Under the pieces are notes generated by a model. The model was not told where the DNA came from, did not search any database, and was given only the letters and a program-made list of their open reading frames with translations. 17,418 nucleotides of DNA from Candidatus Bathyarchaeota archaeon (GTDB taxonomy: Archaea; Thermoproteota; Bathyarchaeia; 40CM-2-53-6; RBG-13-38-9): NCBI GenBank assembly GCA_026015225.1, contig JAOZGV010000154.1, positions 1-17,418 of the forward strand. The letters are read 5' to 3'. A program made the translations under genes and the position numbers. Below, piece after piece: positions 1 through 7,665 of this stretch (the stretch's first letter is position 1; every line of letters begins with the position of its first letter).

Positions 1-84
1 TGAATTACCTAATGCTATAATTATAAATATTGCAAATTGAATGGGTATTAATTTACTGATTTTCTCTAGAGAGCGCGAATTCAT
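1..84 (-). CDS. N-terminal fragment of a probable membrane protein, cut by the left window edge
   Basis: Twenty-eight open codons run from an ATG at 84-82 to the window edge. The ATG overlaps the stop of the upstream deacetylase by four bases (ATGA), the classic arrangement of translational coupling. The peptide starts with a short charged stretch (S-R-S-L-E-K) and then a hydrophobic run of about 14 residues (residues 12-25, rich in Ile, Phe and Ala), which looks like the first transmembrane helix. In this neighbourhood it could be a polytopic flippase, a polymerase/ligase or a membrane glycosyltransferase, but too little is visible to choose. The overlap and open frame are seen directly; the membrane nature is inferred. 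Confidence 0.6.
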   Translation of the reverse strand, partial: MNSRSLEKISKLIPIQFAIFIIIALGNS

Positions 85-911
85 AATCGATTGATTAAAT
101 CAATATCATGATATATCCGATTTATTTTAGATAGAAATGACAATTTGTTAATTATATTTTTTAGAATATATTCAATCTTTGCATACCACTCTATAGCCTT
201 TGTTAACCGAGCTTTAAACATTAGAAAAGTAATGGAACTATCGATAGTTACTCTATTTATTCGGAAAAGATCATCTCCTTGTCGAATTAGTCCGCGTTCA
301 CTTGTAAATGCGGCTTTAAATCCAATGCTTTTAATTATGTCAATAATTTCCTGCCTATATCTGCCGAATGGATAGGCAAAATAATTTACCTGTCTCCCAA
401 TCTTCTTTTCAATTTCTTCTTTTGATTTGAGAATTTCAATATTAGCTTTTACCAAATCTATCTTCTGCAAATCTGGATGAGTTATTGTGTGTGCTCCTAT
501 GTTAATATTATTACGACTAATTTCCTTTATCTCATTCCAGCTAAGTGTCTTCAAAGGTATATTATATAAAAGAACTCTTTTCTGAAGATAGCCTGTAGTT
601 ATAAAAATCATTGCAGGTATTTTATACTTCTTGAAGTAAGGATATGCATTTATATAGTTATCGAGGTATCCATCATCAAACGTGATGGCGACTGTTTTCT
701 TGGGCAAATCTATCTTTTTATGAATAAATTTTACTATTTCATCTAGAGTTACTATATGATAATTTTTTCTTAAATAATCCATCTGCTTTATAAATTCTCT
801 TGGATGCACCGTATAGAAGGCATTATTTGATCCAACTGAATGGTACGTTAAAATTATTATTTCCCTTTCTTTTTTAATTCTTGAAATTAAATAAAGCATT
901 GAATAAATCAT
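81..911 (-). CDS. Polysaccharide deacetylase family protein (NodB homology domain)
   Basis: The 276-residue protein belongs to the carbohydrate esterase 4 / NodB family, metal-dependent enzymes that remove N- or O-acetyl groups from polysaccharides. The family motifs are all present: an N-terminal LTYHSVG (21-27), motif 1 TFDDGY (77-82, catalytic base Asp79 and metal ligand Asp80), motif 2 HTITH (141-145, metal ligands His141 and His145) and a motif 3-like YPFGRY (180-185). It should therefore be catalytically competent. No cleavable signal peptide is evident; the N terminus is only a short amphipathic stretch, so it may act in the cytoplasm or at the inner membrane face on lipid-linked sugars. 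It lies 86 bases downstream of a GT4 gene and overlaps the next gene by four bases, so it is probably in the same operon. No clear ribosome-binding site precedes the ATG; Met5 is an alternative start. The substrate is unknown. Confidence 0.9.
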   Translation of the reverse strand: MIYSMLYLISRIKKEREIIILTYHSVGSNNAFYTVHPREFIKQMDYLRKNYHIVTLDEIVKFIHKKIDLPKKTVAITFDDGYLDNYINAYPYFKKYKIPAMIFITTGYLQKRVLLYNIPLKTLSWNEIKEISRNNINIGAHTITHPDLQKIDLVKANIEILKSKEEIEKKIGRQVNYFAYPFGRYRQEIIDIIKSIGFKAAFTSERGLIRQGDDLFRINRVTIDSSITFLMFKARLTKAIEWYAKIEYILKNIINKLSFLSKINRIYHDIDLINRL

Positions 912-997
912 TTTAGTAACTATGAATATGCATTTCGCAATTATTTTCTCTGAATTCCTTAAGATTCTGATATTGAAACACCGTTTTAATAATTGTT

Positions 998-2203
998 CTA
1001 AGATAAATTTTTTTTATTGGCACTCAAAAGATAATTTTCCAAATCTTTTGCCACTTTCTCCCAACTGTATTTCTTCTCAATAATTTCTCTGCCATATGAA
1101 CCCCACTCTTTTAGTTTTGCTTTATTATTGTATGCTTTTATTATCGCCTTCGCAATTTCGTCTGGTTTATTTGAAGAAACAAATATTCCGCATTTACAAT
1201 TTCCTATGACTTCCCGATTCGCAGGTATGTCGGTTACAATTACAACTTTCTTCATTGCAAGATATTCTAAAAGTTTTAGTGGGCACTGATGCCTCCAGTC
1301 AGGTAAATCAGGTAATGGAATAATTCCAACATCACACATAGAGATGAAGTTCGGAACACTCATGTAATCTACCGCGTCGTGAATAATGACATTATCTCGA
1401 ATCTTCCTAGCTTTAATTAATTCTTCCATATCTTGAAGTGCTGAACCTTTGCCAAGCAAAAAAAGTACAATTTTTGGATATTTTCTTTTTATTATTTCAA
1501 TGCTTTCTATGGTCTCAAGAAGCCCTCTACTTATCATAAATACTCCATGATAAAAAATGATGAATTTATCGTCAAGTCCAAGTTTTCTTCTCATCTCAAA
1601 ACCATTATATTTCTCAGGTAGAAAAAGATCTATTGAAACTCCACTAGTCCAAACTCCAACAAATCTAGTGTCGATATGAAACTGTTTGCAAATATCCATC
1701 TTCATTAGAGGAGTTAAAGTCGTTATGCCGTCAAAAAATTTTTTTGACATATGTATTGAAAAATCGTAAAAGGTTTTTTCTACAAAGCCACGAAATCCCT
1801 TAATTTCAACAGGTATTGATCTAATATCTAAAATAGTCTTAAATTTTACAATATGATTCAAAATAGGGTTCCATATTGAACCAAGAATCGTTGAAGATGG
1901 TTCCGCAATAACGAATTGAGGTCTTGTAATAAGAATATAAATAGGTTGGAAAAAAAATACAAAGATGGTATACAGTAAAGGAGAAATAATTGGGACATAT
2001 ATTAATGGAATTAAAATCATATGAATCCGAGGATCCGGGTTTATGACTTTTTTCTTTGATCTAATTGCAAAATAATGAATATCATAACCTTTTTTGACTA
2101 AAGGTTTTAGTATCTCTGTTTGTGTTTTACAAAGAAAAAGGTCGATAAATATATAACTAATCCAAACAATCTTTTTTTTCTCTTTGATAGTTGATTCTGA
2201 CAA
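998..2203 (-). CDS. Glycosyltransferase family 4 (GT-B fold)
   Basis: This is a 401-residue retaining GT-B glycosyltransferase that would transfer a sugar from a nucleotide-sugar donor to a growing glycan. The C-terminal Rossmann domain has the donor-site features: a YHGVFMISRGLLE segment (218-230), GKGSAL (251-256), and the CPLKLLEYLAM segment (307-317 region onward to about 327) whose Glu323 corresponds to the second glutamate of the family's EX7E motif. The first glutamate is not obvious, because the segment before it reads PDLPDWRHQ. Residues 62-93 are unusually hydrophobic, which suggests membrane association of the acceptor domain. The start is TTG; no ATG lies in the first 60 codons, and an AGGT stretch sits seven bases upstream. 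It sits between the lyase-like gene and the deacetylase, all codirectional. The sugar specificity cannot be read from sequence. Confidence 0.9.
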   Translation of the reverse strand: MSESTIKEKKKIVWISYIFIDLFLCKTQTEILKPLVKKGYDIHYFAIRSKKKVINPDPRIHMILIPLIYVPIISPLLYTIFVFFFQPIYILITRPQFVIAEPSSTILGSIWNPILNHIVKFKTILDIRSIPVEIKGFRGFVEKTFYDFSIHMSKKFFDGITTLTPLMKMDICKQFHIDTRFVGVWTSGVSIDLFLPEKYNGFEMRRKLGLDDKFIIFYHGVFMISRGLLETIESIEIIKRKYPKIVLFLLGKGSALQDMEELIKARKIRDNVIIHDAVDYMSVPNFISMCDVGIIPLPDLPDWRHQCPLKLLEYLAMKKVVIVTDIPANREVIGNCKCGIFVSSNKPDEIAKAIIKAYNNKAKLKEWGSYGREIIEKKYSWEKVAKDLENYLLSANKKNLS

Positions 2204-2288
2204 AATGAAAACCTAATCTTGAATCTAAATTTATTAATATCAAATTTCGATGTAACTGTTATATCACATCAAGCGAGTACCATTTGGT

Positions 2289-3260
2289 TCATTTAATAAT
2301 GGTCCTAATCGAAATACTAGGAAATAGAATTATATTATTGATTGGATTCAAAAATTGAGAACGACCATTCACTTTGAGAGTAATGTCATCATAAAAGGCA
2401 AATTTTGGACTTACATTAGGCAAATTTCCTGAGTATAATCCAAAACCACAACATAAAAATCCTTTTGGTTTAGTAATATGGTCTCCGATTTCTCCAATTC
2501 TTTTAGACAGAATTCCGATGGTTCGTATATGTTTCAGATCCCACTGTAGAGCATTGTTAATCCAAAGTTTATATGCTCCATGCTCAGAATCCCTGTAAAT
2601 GTAAGTTGTTATCTTAAACCATTTTCCAAATCTTATCGGATCTTTACTAAAAACCTGATACTCATCAGGCAGGTCATTATTTCCATCACCGTTATTATCC
2701 ACCCAGCCATGATTGAGATTTGACATAATTTTATATTCTGTATCAGAAATTTTGCTCTGTCGGGTTATTTCACATGTTATTTGAAACCACTCGTATCCAT
2801 CTCCATCCCAAAGTCTTTCTACTACAGCTCTATGCAAATCTGTCCAATCATCCACTGGAAAATTATCGGGCAGATAATACCAAACTTCAAGCCAGATGTG
2901 TTTATCATTTTCAGGATCTAAATTATGTTGGATATTTATGCGCCTTGCTCGTTCCGATTGAGGAGAAAGCAAACTTAATTTTGCACTCTGTTTACCTGAA
3001 TGAAATACATCTGTCGCGGGGTTAAAGAGATTCGGAATTTTGGGAAATATAGGATTGTCGCCCGCTGGATATTCCTTAAAAAGATGCCAAAATGCATCAC
3101 TATTATTCCATATGGGAGCATCTAACCCAATTTTAAAATGGTCATCATTCTCAAAATCAACATTTTGCTTATTTACGCGCCAATCTTCTGTCATCGACCA
3201 TAAAATAATACTGCCTCCGATTATAATTAATAAAACCATTGGGCCTATAGTTTTAGCCAT
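2289..3260 (-). CDS. Membrane-anchored jelly-roll protein, polysaccharide-lyase-like
   Basis: The 323-residue protein has an N-terminal hydrophobic helix (about 6-22) with no obvious cleavage site, so it is probably a signal anchor with the rest outside the cell. The body looks like a concanavalin A-like beta-sandwich as in polysaccharide lyases and LamG/carbohydrate-binding modules: an HSGKQSAKL stretch (87-95), WLEVWYYLPDNFP (123-135), and FGKWFKITTYIYRD followed by KLWINN (211-236). A loop DNNGDGNND (188-196) resembles a calcium-binding DxNxDG motif of dockerin or thrombospondin-3 type. The ATG is preceded by GAGGAA (3271-3266) at five bases, a good ribosome-binding site. The family assignment is by fold-like patterns only, and I see no proven catalytic residues. 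It may bind or cut the surface glycan made by the neighbours. Confidence 0.6.
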   Translation of the reverse strand: MAKTIGPMVLLIIIGGSIILWSMTEDWRVNKQNVDFENDDHFKIGLDAPIWNNSDAFWHLFKEYPAGDNPIFPKIPNLFNPATDVFHSGKQSAKLSLLSPQSERARRINIQHNLDPENDKHIWLEVWYYLPDNFPVDDWTDLHRAVVERLWDGDGYEWFQITCEITRQSKISDTEYKIMSNLNHGWVDNNGDGNNDLPDEYQVFSKDPIRFGKWFKITTYIYRDSEHGAYKLWINNALQWDLKHIRTIGILSKRIGEIGDHITKPKGFLCCGFGLYSGNLPNVSPKFAFYDDITLKVNGRSQFLNPINNIILFPSISIRTIIK

Positions 3261-3672
3261 TTTATTTCCTCAATAACCAACAATCAAATATTGCTAATAG
3301 ATCAATTAGCTAAAGTTTAGTAAACAAAATCTTCTTTCTAATATTATTAAAATTTTAAGTACTATAGGATTTATAAAATAAATGTAGAGACTCTTTCTAT
3401 CATACACTTAGCGCGCTCGTTCTATTAATCCTGACTTTTTCATTTTTATTAGAAGATTTTTATCTTGTTCATTTCAAATTTTAATGCATTTAATAAAACA
3501 TGTTTATAAGCTGGTTTCAAGGAAAAAATATTATTTAAACAAATGAAATAAGATAGTATTAGTGATTGATTCAATAAAGGAAAAAAATAGAAAACGCTCT
3601 GTAATAAAAACCACACTGAAGGTAAAAAATGATCCACACTTATAGGCGTAAAATACCAGGGAAGAAAATCTA
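3261..3672. other. 412-base intergenic spacer between divergent genes
   Basis: This spacer separates the minus-strand lyase-like gene from the plus-strand radical SAM gene, so it should hold promoters for both. It is strongly AT-rich, with TATA-like stretches around 3369-3378 and 3526-3540. A GC palindrome, AGCGCGCT, stands out at 3410-3417. A hydrophobic 78-codon frame on the minus strand (3449-3685) overlaps the radical SAM start and has no family features, so I do not call it a gene. I see no RNA gene. Confidence 0.6.
3369..3378 (-). promoter_or_regulatory. Candidate TATA box for the lyase-like gene
   Basis: On the minus strand this reads TTTTATAAAT, close to the archaeal TATA consensus. 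It lies about 110 bases before the ATG at 3260, which would give a leader of roughly 80 bases. In DNA this AT-rich such boxes arise by chance, so support is weak. Confidence 0.25.
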
Positions 3673-5199
3673 TTGAAAATTGCACTCATCTTTCCGCCAA
3701 ATGTAACATGGGAAGTTATGGATCCCCCTCTAGGATTAGCATGGATCGCTGCTTCTCTGGAAAGAGCAGGTCATAAGGTAAAAATACTGGATGCCAGTAT
3801 CCTAAAAATGACATATTTAGATGTTCTGAAATGGATTAGACAGTTTGATCCAGGCGCAATAGGAATAACAACATTAACTCCCCACTTTTGGCAAGTCAAG
3901 ACATTATCGAACATGATTAAACAAGAGCTACCCAATATACCCTTAATATATGGAGGCGCGCATACTTCGATTCTTCCAAAACAGACTCTTAGAGAAACTC
4001 CCGCAGACATTGCGGTTATTGGAGAAGGTGATACAACAGTAGTTGAGTTGGTAGATGCTATTGAGAAGAAAAAAGGATTCAATGGGATCAAGGGTTTAAT
4101 GTATAAAGATGGAGCAAAAATAATTTTCACGGGCGCGAGGGTACAAATAGAAAATCTGGATAGCCTTCCTCTTCCTGCGCGTCATCTGCTTCCACTTTAT
4201 AAGTACGGTAGAAAAAATATCTTTGTCAGACAGTTACCATTTACTACAGCTATAGCTAGTAGGGGATGCCCATATAATTGTTATTTCTGTTCAAGTTGCC
4301 ATGTATGGGGAAGAAGACTTAGATATAGAAGCGTCAATAACGTGATTGAAGAAATACATGAACTGGTAGATACTTACAGGATTCGTGAGATTTTCTTTCA
4401 TGATGATTGCTTAACTATAAACAAACGATGGGCAATAGATTTTTGCGAAAAAATTTTACAGGAAAAGCTAGACATAACATGGCAATGTATGGTGAGAGTG
4501 GATCAAGTTAATGATGAATTATTTAAGTTGATGAGGCGGTCTGGGTGTCATACAATTTGGTTTGGTGTAGAGAGCGGGAACCAAAAGATATTAAATAATA
4601 TTAGGAAAAACATACAGCTAACACAAGTCGAGGATGCTTTGAAATTGGCAAAGCATTACTCTTTTGAAAATATTTTTTTCTTAATGATTGGCAATTATGG
4701 GGAGAATTACAATACAATGATGGACACGTTGCTGTTTGCAAAGAAATTGAGTCCCGACCATATTGCTATTTCGATTGCTTATCCGTACCCCGGAACAGAT
4801 TTTTTTGATTTAGCTCATAAAGAGCAATTAATAGTAAAAGAAAGCTGGAATGGGTTGAGGGTCGGCGCGGATTCCATAATAAGAACCGATGACTTATCAT
4901 CGAGGGAACTGGAAAAGTTAAAAAATGCTATGGAAACTCTGTTCTATGGAGATTGGGCCTATCTTAGGCAAAATGTCATTTCACCATTAAGGATGGGATA
5001 TCGTCATCGACTAATTTACTTATATTATGATTTTCGAAGGACTATTTTTAAGCTACAAAAATTTCTAATAAACTTGTGGAAACTTCGATCAGCCCGTATT
5101 GTAGTTAAAGAGCTTGGACAAATATCCAAAACACGCACTAAATATGGTCATTTACACACACCTAAGATACAAAGAAAAGAAAAAAAATCTTTTAATTAG
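3673..5199 (+). CDS. Cobalamin-binding-type radical SAM protein (BchE-like architecture)
   Basis: This 508-residue protein is the only plus-strand gene. Residues 1 to about 140 form a B12-binding-like Rossmann domain (start KIALIFPPN, then DPPLGLAWIAASLERAGH, YGGAHTS and IGEGD). The base-off histidine motif DxHxxG is not seen, as is usual in this subgroup. The radical SAM core follows with CPYNCYFC (Cys199, Cys203, Cys206), the three ligands of the [4Fe-4S] cluster, and a SAM-site-like GVESGN segment downstream. The last 70 or so residues are basic. Relatives methylate unactivated carbons or catalyse cyclisation and rearrangement in lipids, tetrapyrroles and natural products. Here a sugar or membrane lipid is a reasonable guess, not shown. 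The start is TTG, fitting the family N terminus, with AGGGA about ten bases upstream. It interrupts an otherwise minus-strand cluster and is richer in GCGCG than its surroundings. Confidence 0.9.
   Translation: MKIALIFPPNVTWEVMDPPLGLAWIAASLERAGHKVKILDASILKMTYLDVLKWIRQFDPGAIGITTLTPHFWQVKTLSNMIKQELPNIPLIYGGAHTSILPKQTLRETPADIAVIGEGDTTVVELVDAIEKKKGFNGIKGLMYKDGAKIIFTGARVQIENLDSLPLPARHLLPLYKYGRKNIFVRQLPFTTAIASRGCPYNCYFCSSCHVWGRRLRYRSVNNVIEEIHELVDTYRIREIFFHDDCLTINKRWAIDFCEKILQEKLDITWQCMVRVDQVNDELFKLMRRSGCHTIWFGVESGNQKILNNIRKNIQLTQVEDALKLAKHYSFENIFFLMIGNYGENYNTMMDTLLFAKKLSPDHIAISIAYPYPGTDFFDLAHKEQLIVKESWNGLRVGADSIIRTDDLSSRELEKLKNAMETLFYGDWAYLRQNVISPLRMGYRHRLIYLYYDFRRTIFKLQKFLINLWKLRSARIVVKELGQISKTRTKYGHLHTPKIQRKEKKSFN
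5181..5187 (-). terminator. Candidate U-run terminator for the epimerase transcript
   Basis: On the minus strand this is a run of seven Ts, 100 bases past the epimerase stop and inside the 3' end of the convergent radical SAM gene. Archaeal terminators are often simple U-runs without a hairpin. Such runs are common in AT-rich DNA, so confidence is low. Confidence 0.25.
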
Positions 5200-5286
5200 C
5201 GCGCGCTTGGAATTATTTGAGGTGGATTTATTAAACATATCCTCATATTATGCTAATCCTGTTGTATGCTTTTTATTTAAATTGCC

Positions 5287-6249
5287 TTAATTTTTTTTAT
5301 ACCAATTAATGAGCTCTCTTAATCCATCTGTTAAAAGATATTTAGGTTCAAAACCCATTTTTCTGATCTTGCCAATGTCTGCTACCAATTTTTTAACATC
5401 TCCCTTCCAAGAAGTTTGAGCAAATGTCACATCTGGGGAGATGCCTAACATCTCGATAATCAGTCCAATGAGTTCTTTGGTTGAAGTAGCTATTCCTGTT
5501 CCTACATTAATAATTTCTTTATTGCATTTTTGATTATTTGCTGCGAAAAAAATTGCATCAACAATATCATTTACAAAAATGAAATCTCTCTCTTCCTGAC
5601 CAGAACCTAATAATTCAATTTTTCTTGGATTCTTAGCTATTTTACGCAAAACATCATACATTATATATTTATTCTGTCTCGGACCATATACGTTGAAAAG
5701 TCTCAGAATCGTTGAGGACATTCCATATAGTTGTGAGTATAGCTTCACATATGTTTCAGCACATAATTTAGAAGCTCCATAAGGTGACGATGGTACTGTG
5801 GGGGAATCTTCACTTAAAAACGCTCTCCTGGATTCGCCATAAACAGCAGCAGAAGAAGTATATACAAATTTTTTCTCGTGTTCTCTACATTTATCCAATA
5901 CAATTAAAGTACCTCTACAACCTATATCAAATTCCAGTAGAGGCCTCTCAAAAGAGTATTTGATGACATGACCCGCACCATAATTACGAGTTTGAGGTAT
6001 ATATTCAGCAAGGTGAAAAACTAGATCCGATTTTTTGACTAATTTATTGACTAAATCTATGTCTCTTATATCACCATTTACAAAATTTACATATTTATTG
6101 GGAATATTATCTTTATCTCCCGATGATAAATTATCTAAAATAGTGACATTAAATCCTTCATTGATTAATTTCATTACAAGATGTGATCCTATGAACCCTG
6201 CTCCCCCAGTGACTAGCACTTTTCTCTTATCTTTCGAATTAGAACTCAT
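5287..6249 (-). CDS. NAD-dependent nucleotide-sugar epimerase/dehydratase (extended SDR)
   Basis: The 320-residue protein is an extended short-chain dehydrogenase of the UDP-glucose 4-epimerase / sugar dehydratase type, acting on a nucleotide sugar in the cytoplasm. It has the NAD-binding motif GGAGFIGSH (15-23) with an acidic residue ending the second strand (LDN, 38-40, NAD preference), the catalytic serine region TSSAAVYG (131-138, Ser133), and the YxxxK pair in SPYGASK (Tyr157, Lys161). The substrate-side segment RLFNVYGPRQ is also typical. The region around residues 82-108 (LAEYIPQTRNYGAGH onward) is longer than in GalE, so the exact substrate may differ. The gene lies 87 bases downstream of a GT4 gene and ends facing the radical SAM gene. 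C4 epimerisation (glucose/galactose or N-acetyl forms) is the most likely reaction; dehydratase is possible. Confidence 0.9.
   Translation of the reverse strand: MSSNSKDKRKVLVTGGAGFIGSHLVMKLINEGFNVTILDNLSSGDKDNIPNKYVNFVNGDIRDIDLVNKLVKKSDLVFHLAEYIPQTRNYGAGHVIKYSFERPLLEFDIGCRGTLIVLDKCREHEKKFVYTSSAAVYGESRRAFLSEDSPTVPSSPYGASKLCAETYVKLYSQLYGMSSTILRLFNVYGPRQNKYIMYDVLRKIAKNPRKIELLGSGQEERDFIFVNDIVDAIFFAANNQKCNKEIINVGTGIATSTKELIGLIIEMLGISPDVTFAQTSWKGDVKKLVADIGKIRKMGFEPKYLLTDGLRELINWYKKN
5291..5298 (+). terminator. Candidate U-run terminator for the radical SAM transcript
   Basis: A run of eight Ts on the plus strand lies about 90 bases past the radical SAM stop, inside the last codons of the convergent epimerase gene. 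Its position suits an archaeal U-run terminator, but there is no stem-loop to strengthen the call. Confidence 0.3.
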
Positions 6250-6336
6250 AATATCACTACTAAGAAATGATTAAGTTAAATGAGTTTGATTTATTTCATT
6301 TTTTTGCTTATCATAAGAAATTTTGTAATGCGACAG

Positions 6337-7482
6337 CTAATTTGTAATTGATTTGTAATATTCTAAAGCTTTACTTGCGATTGAATCCCAACTATAATTT
6401 TCTTCAATAGTTTTCCTAGCAATTTTACCCATCTTTATTCTCAACTTCTGGTTCTCCAATAACTTTATAACCGAATTGGTAATGGCTTTTGGATCTTTTA
6501 TGGGTACTATGAATCCATTTTCTCCATCACTTATTACTTCTGGTATACCGCCCACTCCCGTCGCAATAACGGGCACACCACATGCCATTGCTTCGAGTAT
6601 ACTGGTTGGAAGTCCTTCATAATAAGAGGGAAATATAAAAATCGATGCATTTTGATAGGTTTTAATGAGATGTTTCATATCTATAAATCCCAAAAATGAA
6701 AAATTATTATCCAATCTCATCTTTGTAACAAGTTCTCTTAAGTAATGTTCGATAGGTCCTCTTCCGGTAATTACAAATGAAATATCTGGATATTTCTGAA
6801 TTATGTGCTTTGCACTTCTTATTAAATCGACGAGTCCCTTATTCCAGGATAATCGACCAGTATATAAAATATATGTACCGTTATCTTTCATATTTACTGG
6901 AGTAAATAAATTCGTATCCACACCATTACCGAGTACATTTATGGAGCCCCCAGTCAATTTATAATGATCTTTTAATTCATTCGCAAGAGCATTAGATACT
7001 GTGGAAATTAGATCTACATTTGCTATTACTTCTTGCTCGTGTATGCGAAAATACTTACCGATTAATGAAAGTAATGGTTTAGGTATGTTGGCCCAAGAGT
7101 AAATATTTTGGACTTCAATTGAGCCACTTTCCGATAGCCCTAATGAGGAGTGGATCGTAACTACCTTTGGTAAAGTTGTGTTAATAGGTGGGGAAAAAGG
7201 GTGATGAACATGAACCAAATCAAAATTGGATTCTAATGTTCTAAAAATCCTAGATTGAAAAAATTGATAAATCTTCGCATGAAATGGATAAAGGTGTAAA
7301 TATGGCAATCTATAAATATTAATGCTCTTCGAACAACTAGTTACTAACCCCTTCCAAGATCCACGGGTGATCACTGTAACTTTATGACCTTTTTTAGTTA
7401 GTGAATTTGAGAGATTGTAAACATAATGACTGATTCCGGCAATTGTTGGAGGAAATTCTGAAGTAACCATGCAAATATGCAA
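6337..7482 (-). CDS. Glycosyltransferase family 4 (GT-B fold)
   Basis: This 381-residue GT4 enzyme has clear family marks: an N-terminal glycine-rich region (MVTSEFPPTIAGISHY, 5-20), GNGVD (185-189), GRLSWNKG (209-216), GRGP (250-253), and the EX7E donor-site motif in EGLPTSILEAMACG (Glu289 and Glu297). It should be an active retaining transferase using a nucleotide-sugar donor. It has no transmembrane helix and probably works at the cytoplasmic membrane face. The start is TTG at 7482, because an AGGTGAT site lies five bases upstream and the family N terminus aligns there; the ATG at codon 5 is less well placed. It is followed by the epimerase and separated from the upstream DUF362 gene by 183 bases, so it may have its own promoter. 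The sugar and linkage are unknown. Confidence 0.93.
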   Translation of the reverse strand: MHICMVTSEFPPTIAGISHYVYNLSNSLTKKGHKVTVITRGSWKGLVTSCSKSINIYRLPYLHLYPFHAKIYQFFQSRIFRTLESNFDLVHVHHPFSPPINTTLPKVVTIHSSLGLSESGSIEVQNIYSWANIPKPLLSLIGKYFRIHEQEVIANVDLISTVSNALANELKDHYKLTGGSINVLGNGVDTNLFTPVNMKDNGTYILYTGRLSWNKGLVDLIRSAKHIIQKYPDISFVITGRGPIEHYLRELVTKMRLDNNFSFLGFIDMKHLIKTYQNASIFIFPSYYEGLPTSILEAMACGVPVIATGVGGIPEVISDGENGFIVPIKDPKAITNSVIKLLENQKLRIKMGKIARKTIEENYSWDSIASKALEYYKSITN

Positions 7483-7487
7483 ATTGT

Positions 7488-7494
7488 ATCACCT
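7488..7494 (-). promoter_or_regulatory. Strong ribosome-binding site fixing a TTG start
   Basis: The minus strand reads AGGTGAT, matching the conserved 3' end of 16S rRNA over seven bases. It sits five bases before the TTG at 7482 and 17 before the ATG at codon 5, so it selects the TTG as the GT4 start. Confidence 0.65.
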
Positions 7495-7630
7495 GAATAA
7501 TTATTTACTTAAATTTTTTCACTATTAAAAAAAAATTCAATTATTATTGATATTCAAAATTTCTATCTCTTGAATCTTGTATATCAATATCAATTGATTA
7601 TCTAAGATATCTTCCACCCAAGAATAATAG

Positions 7631-7640
7631 GATATAAAAG
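7631..7640 (-). promoter_or_regulatory. Candidate internal TATA box ahead of the GT4-epimerase pair
   Basis: The minus strand reads CTTTTATATC within the 183-base gap, the widest codirectional gap in the main gene string. Initiation about 25 bases downstream would give a leader of roughly 125 bases before the GT4 start. A nine-T run on the minus strand (7535-7527) lies inside that leader and could instead terminate the upstream transcript. The two readings conflict, so support is weak. Confidence 0.25.
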
Positions 7641-7665
7641 AATTGATTTTAGCTATAAAGATGGG

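Noticed and set aside
63..72. Perfect ten-base palindrome TCTCTAGAGA
   Set aside because: It lies inside the first codons of the coupled gene at the left edge, is a single copy, and such a short palindrome is expected by chance.
3449..3685. 78-codon hydrophobic frame on the minus strand in the divergent spacer
   Set aside because: It overlaps the well-supported start of the radical SAM gene, has no family motif or good ribosome-binding site, and its Phe/Leu/Ile/Tyr richness is what AT-rich noncoding DNA gives by chance.
3771..4130. 119-codon frame on the minus strand inside the radical SAM gene
   Set aside because: It is antisense to the conserved B12-binding domain, and its composition follows from the real gene.
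3410..5207. Insertion sequence or transposon carrying the radical SAM gene
   Set aside because: The flanking AGCGCGCT-type palindromes are not inverted terminal repeats of useful length, there is no transposase, and no target duplication is seen. Only a compositional oddity is reported.
7511..7537. A/T hairpin (about eight base pairs) followed by Ts, as an intrinsic terminator
   Set aside because: The stem is made only of A-T pairs and would be weak; archaeal termination relies on U-runs, and such runs are frequent here. It is mentioned as a possibility but not called as a feature.
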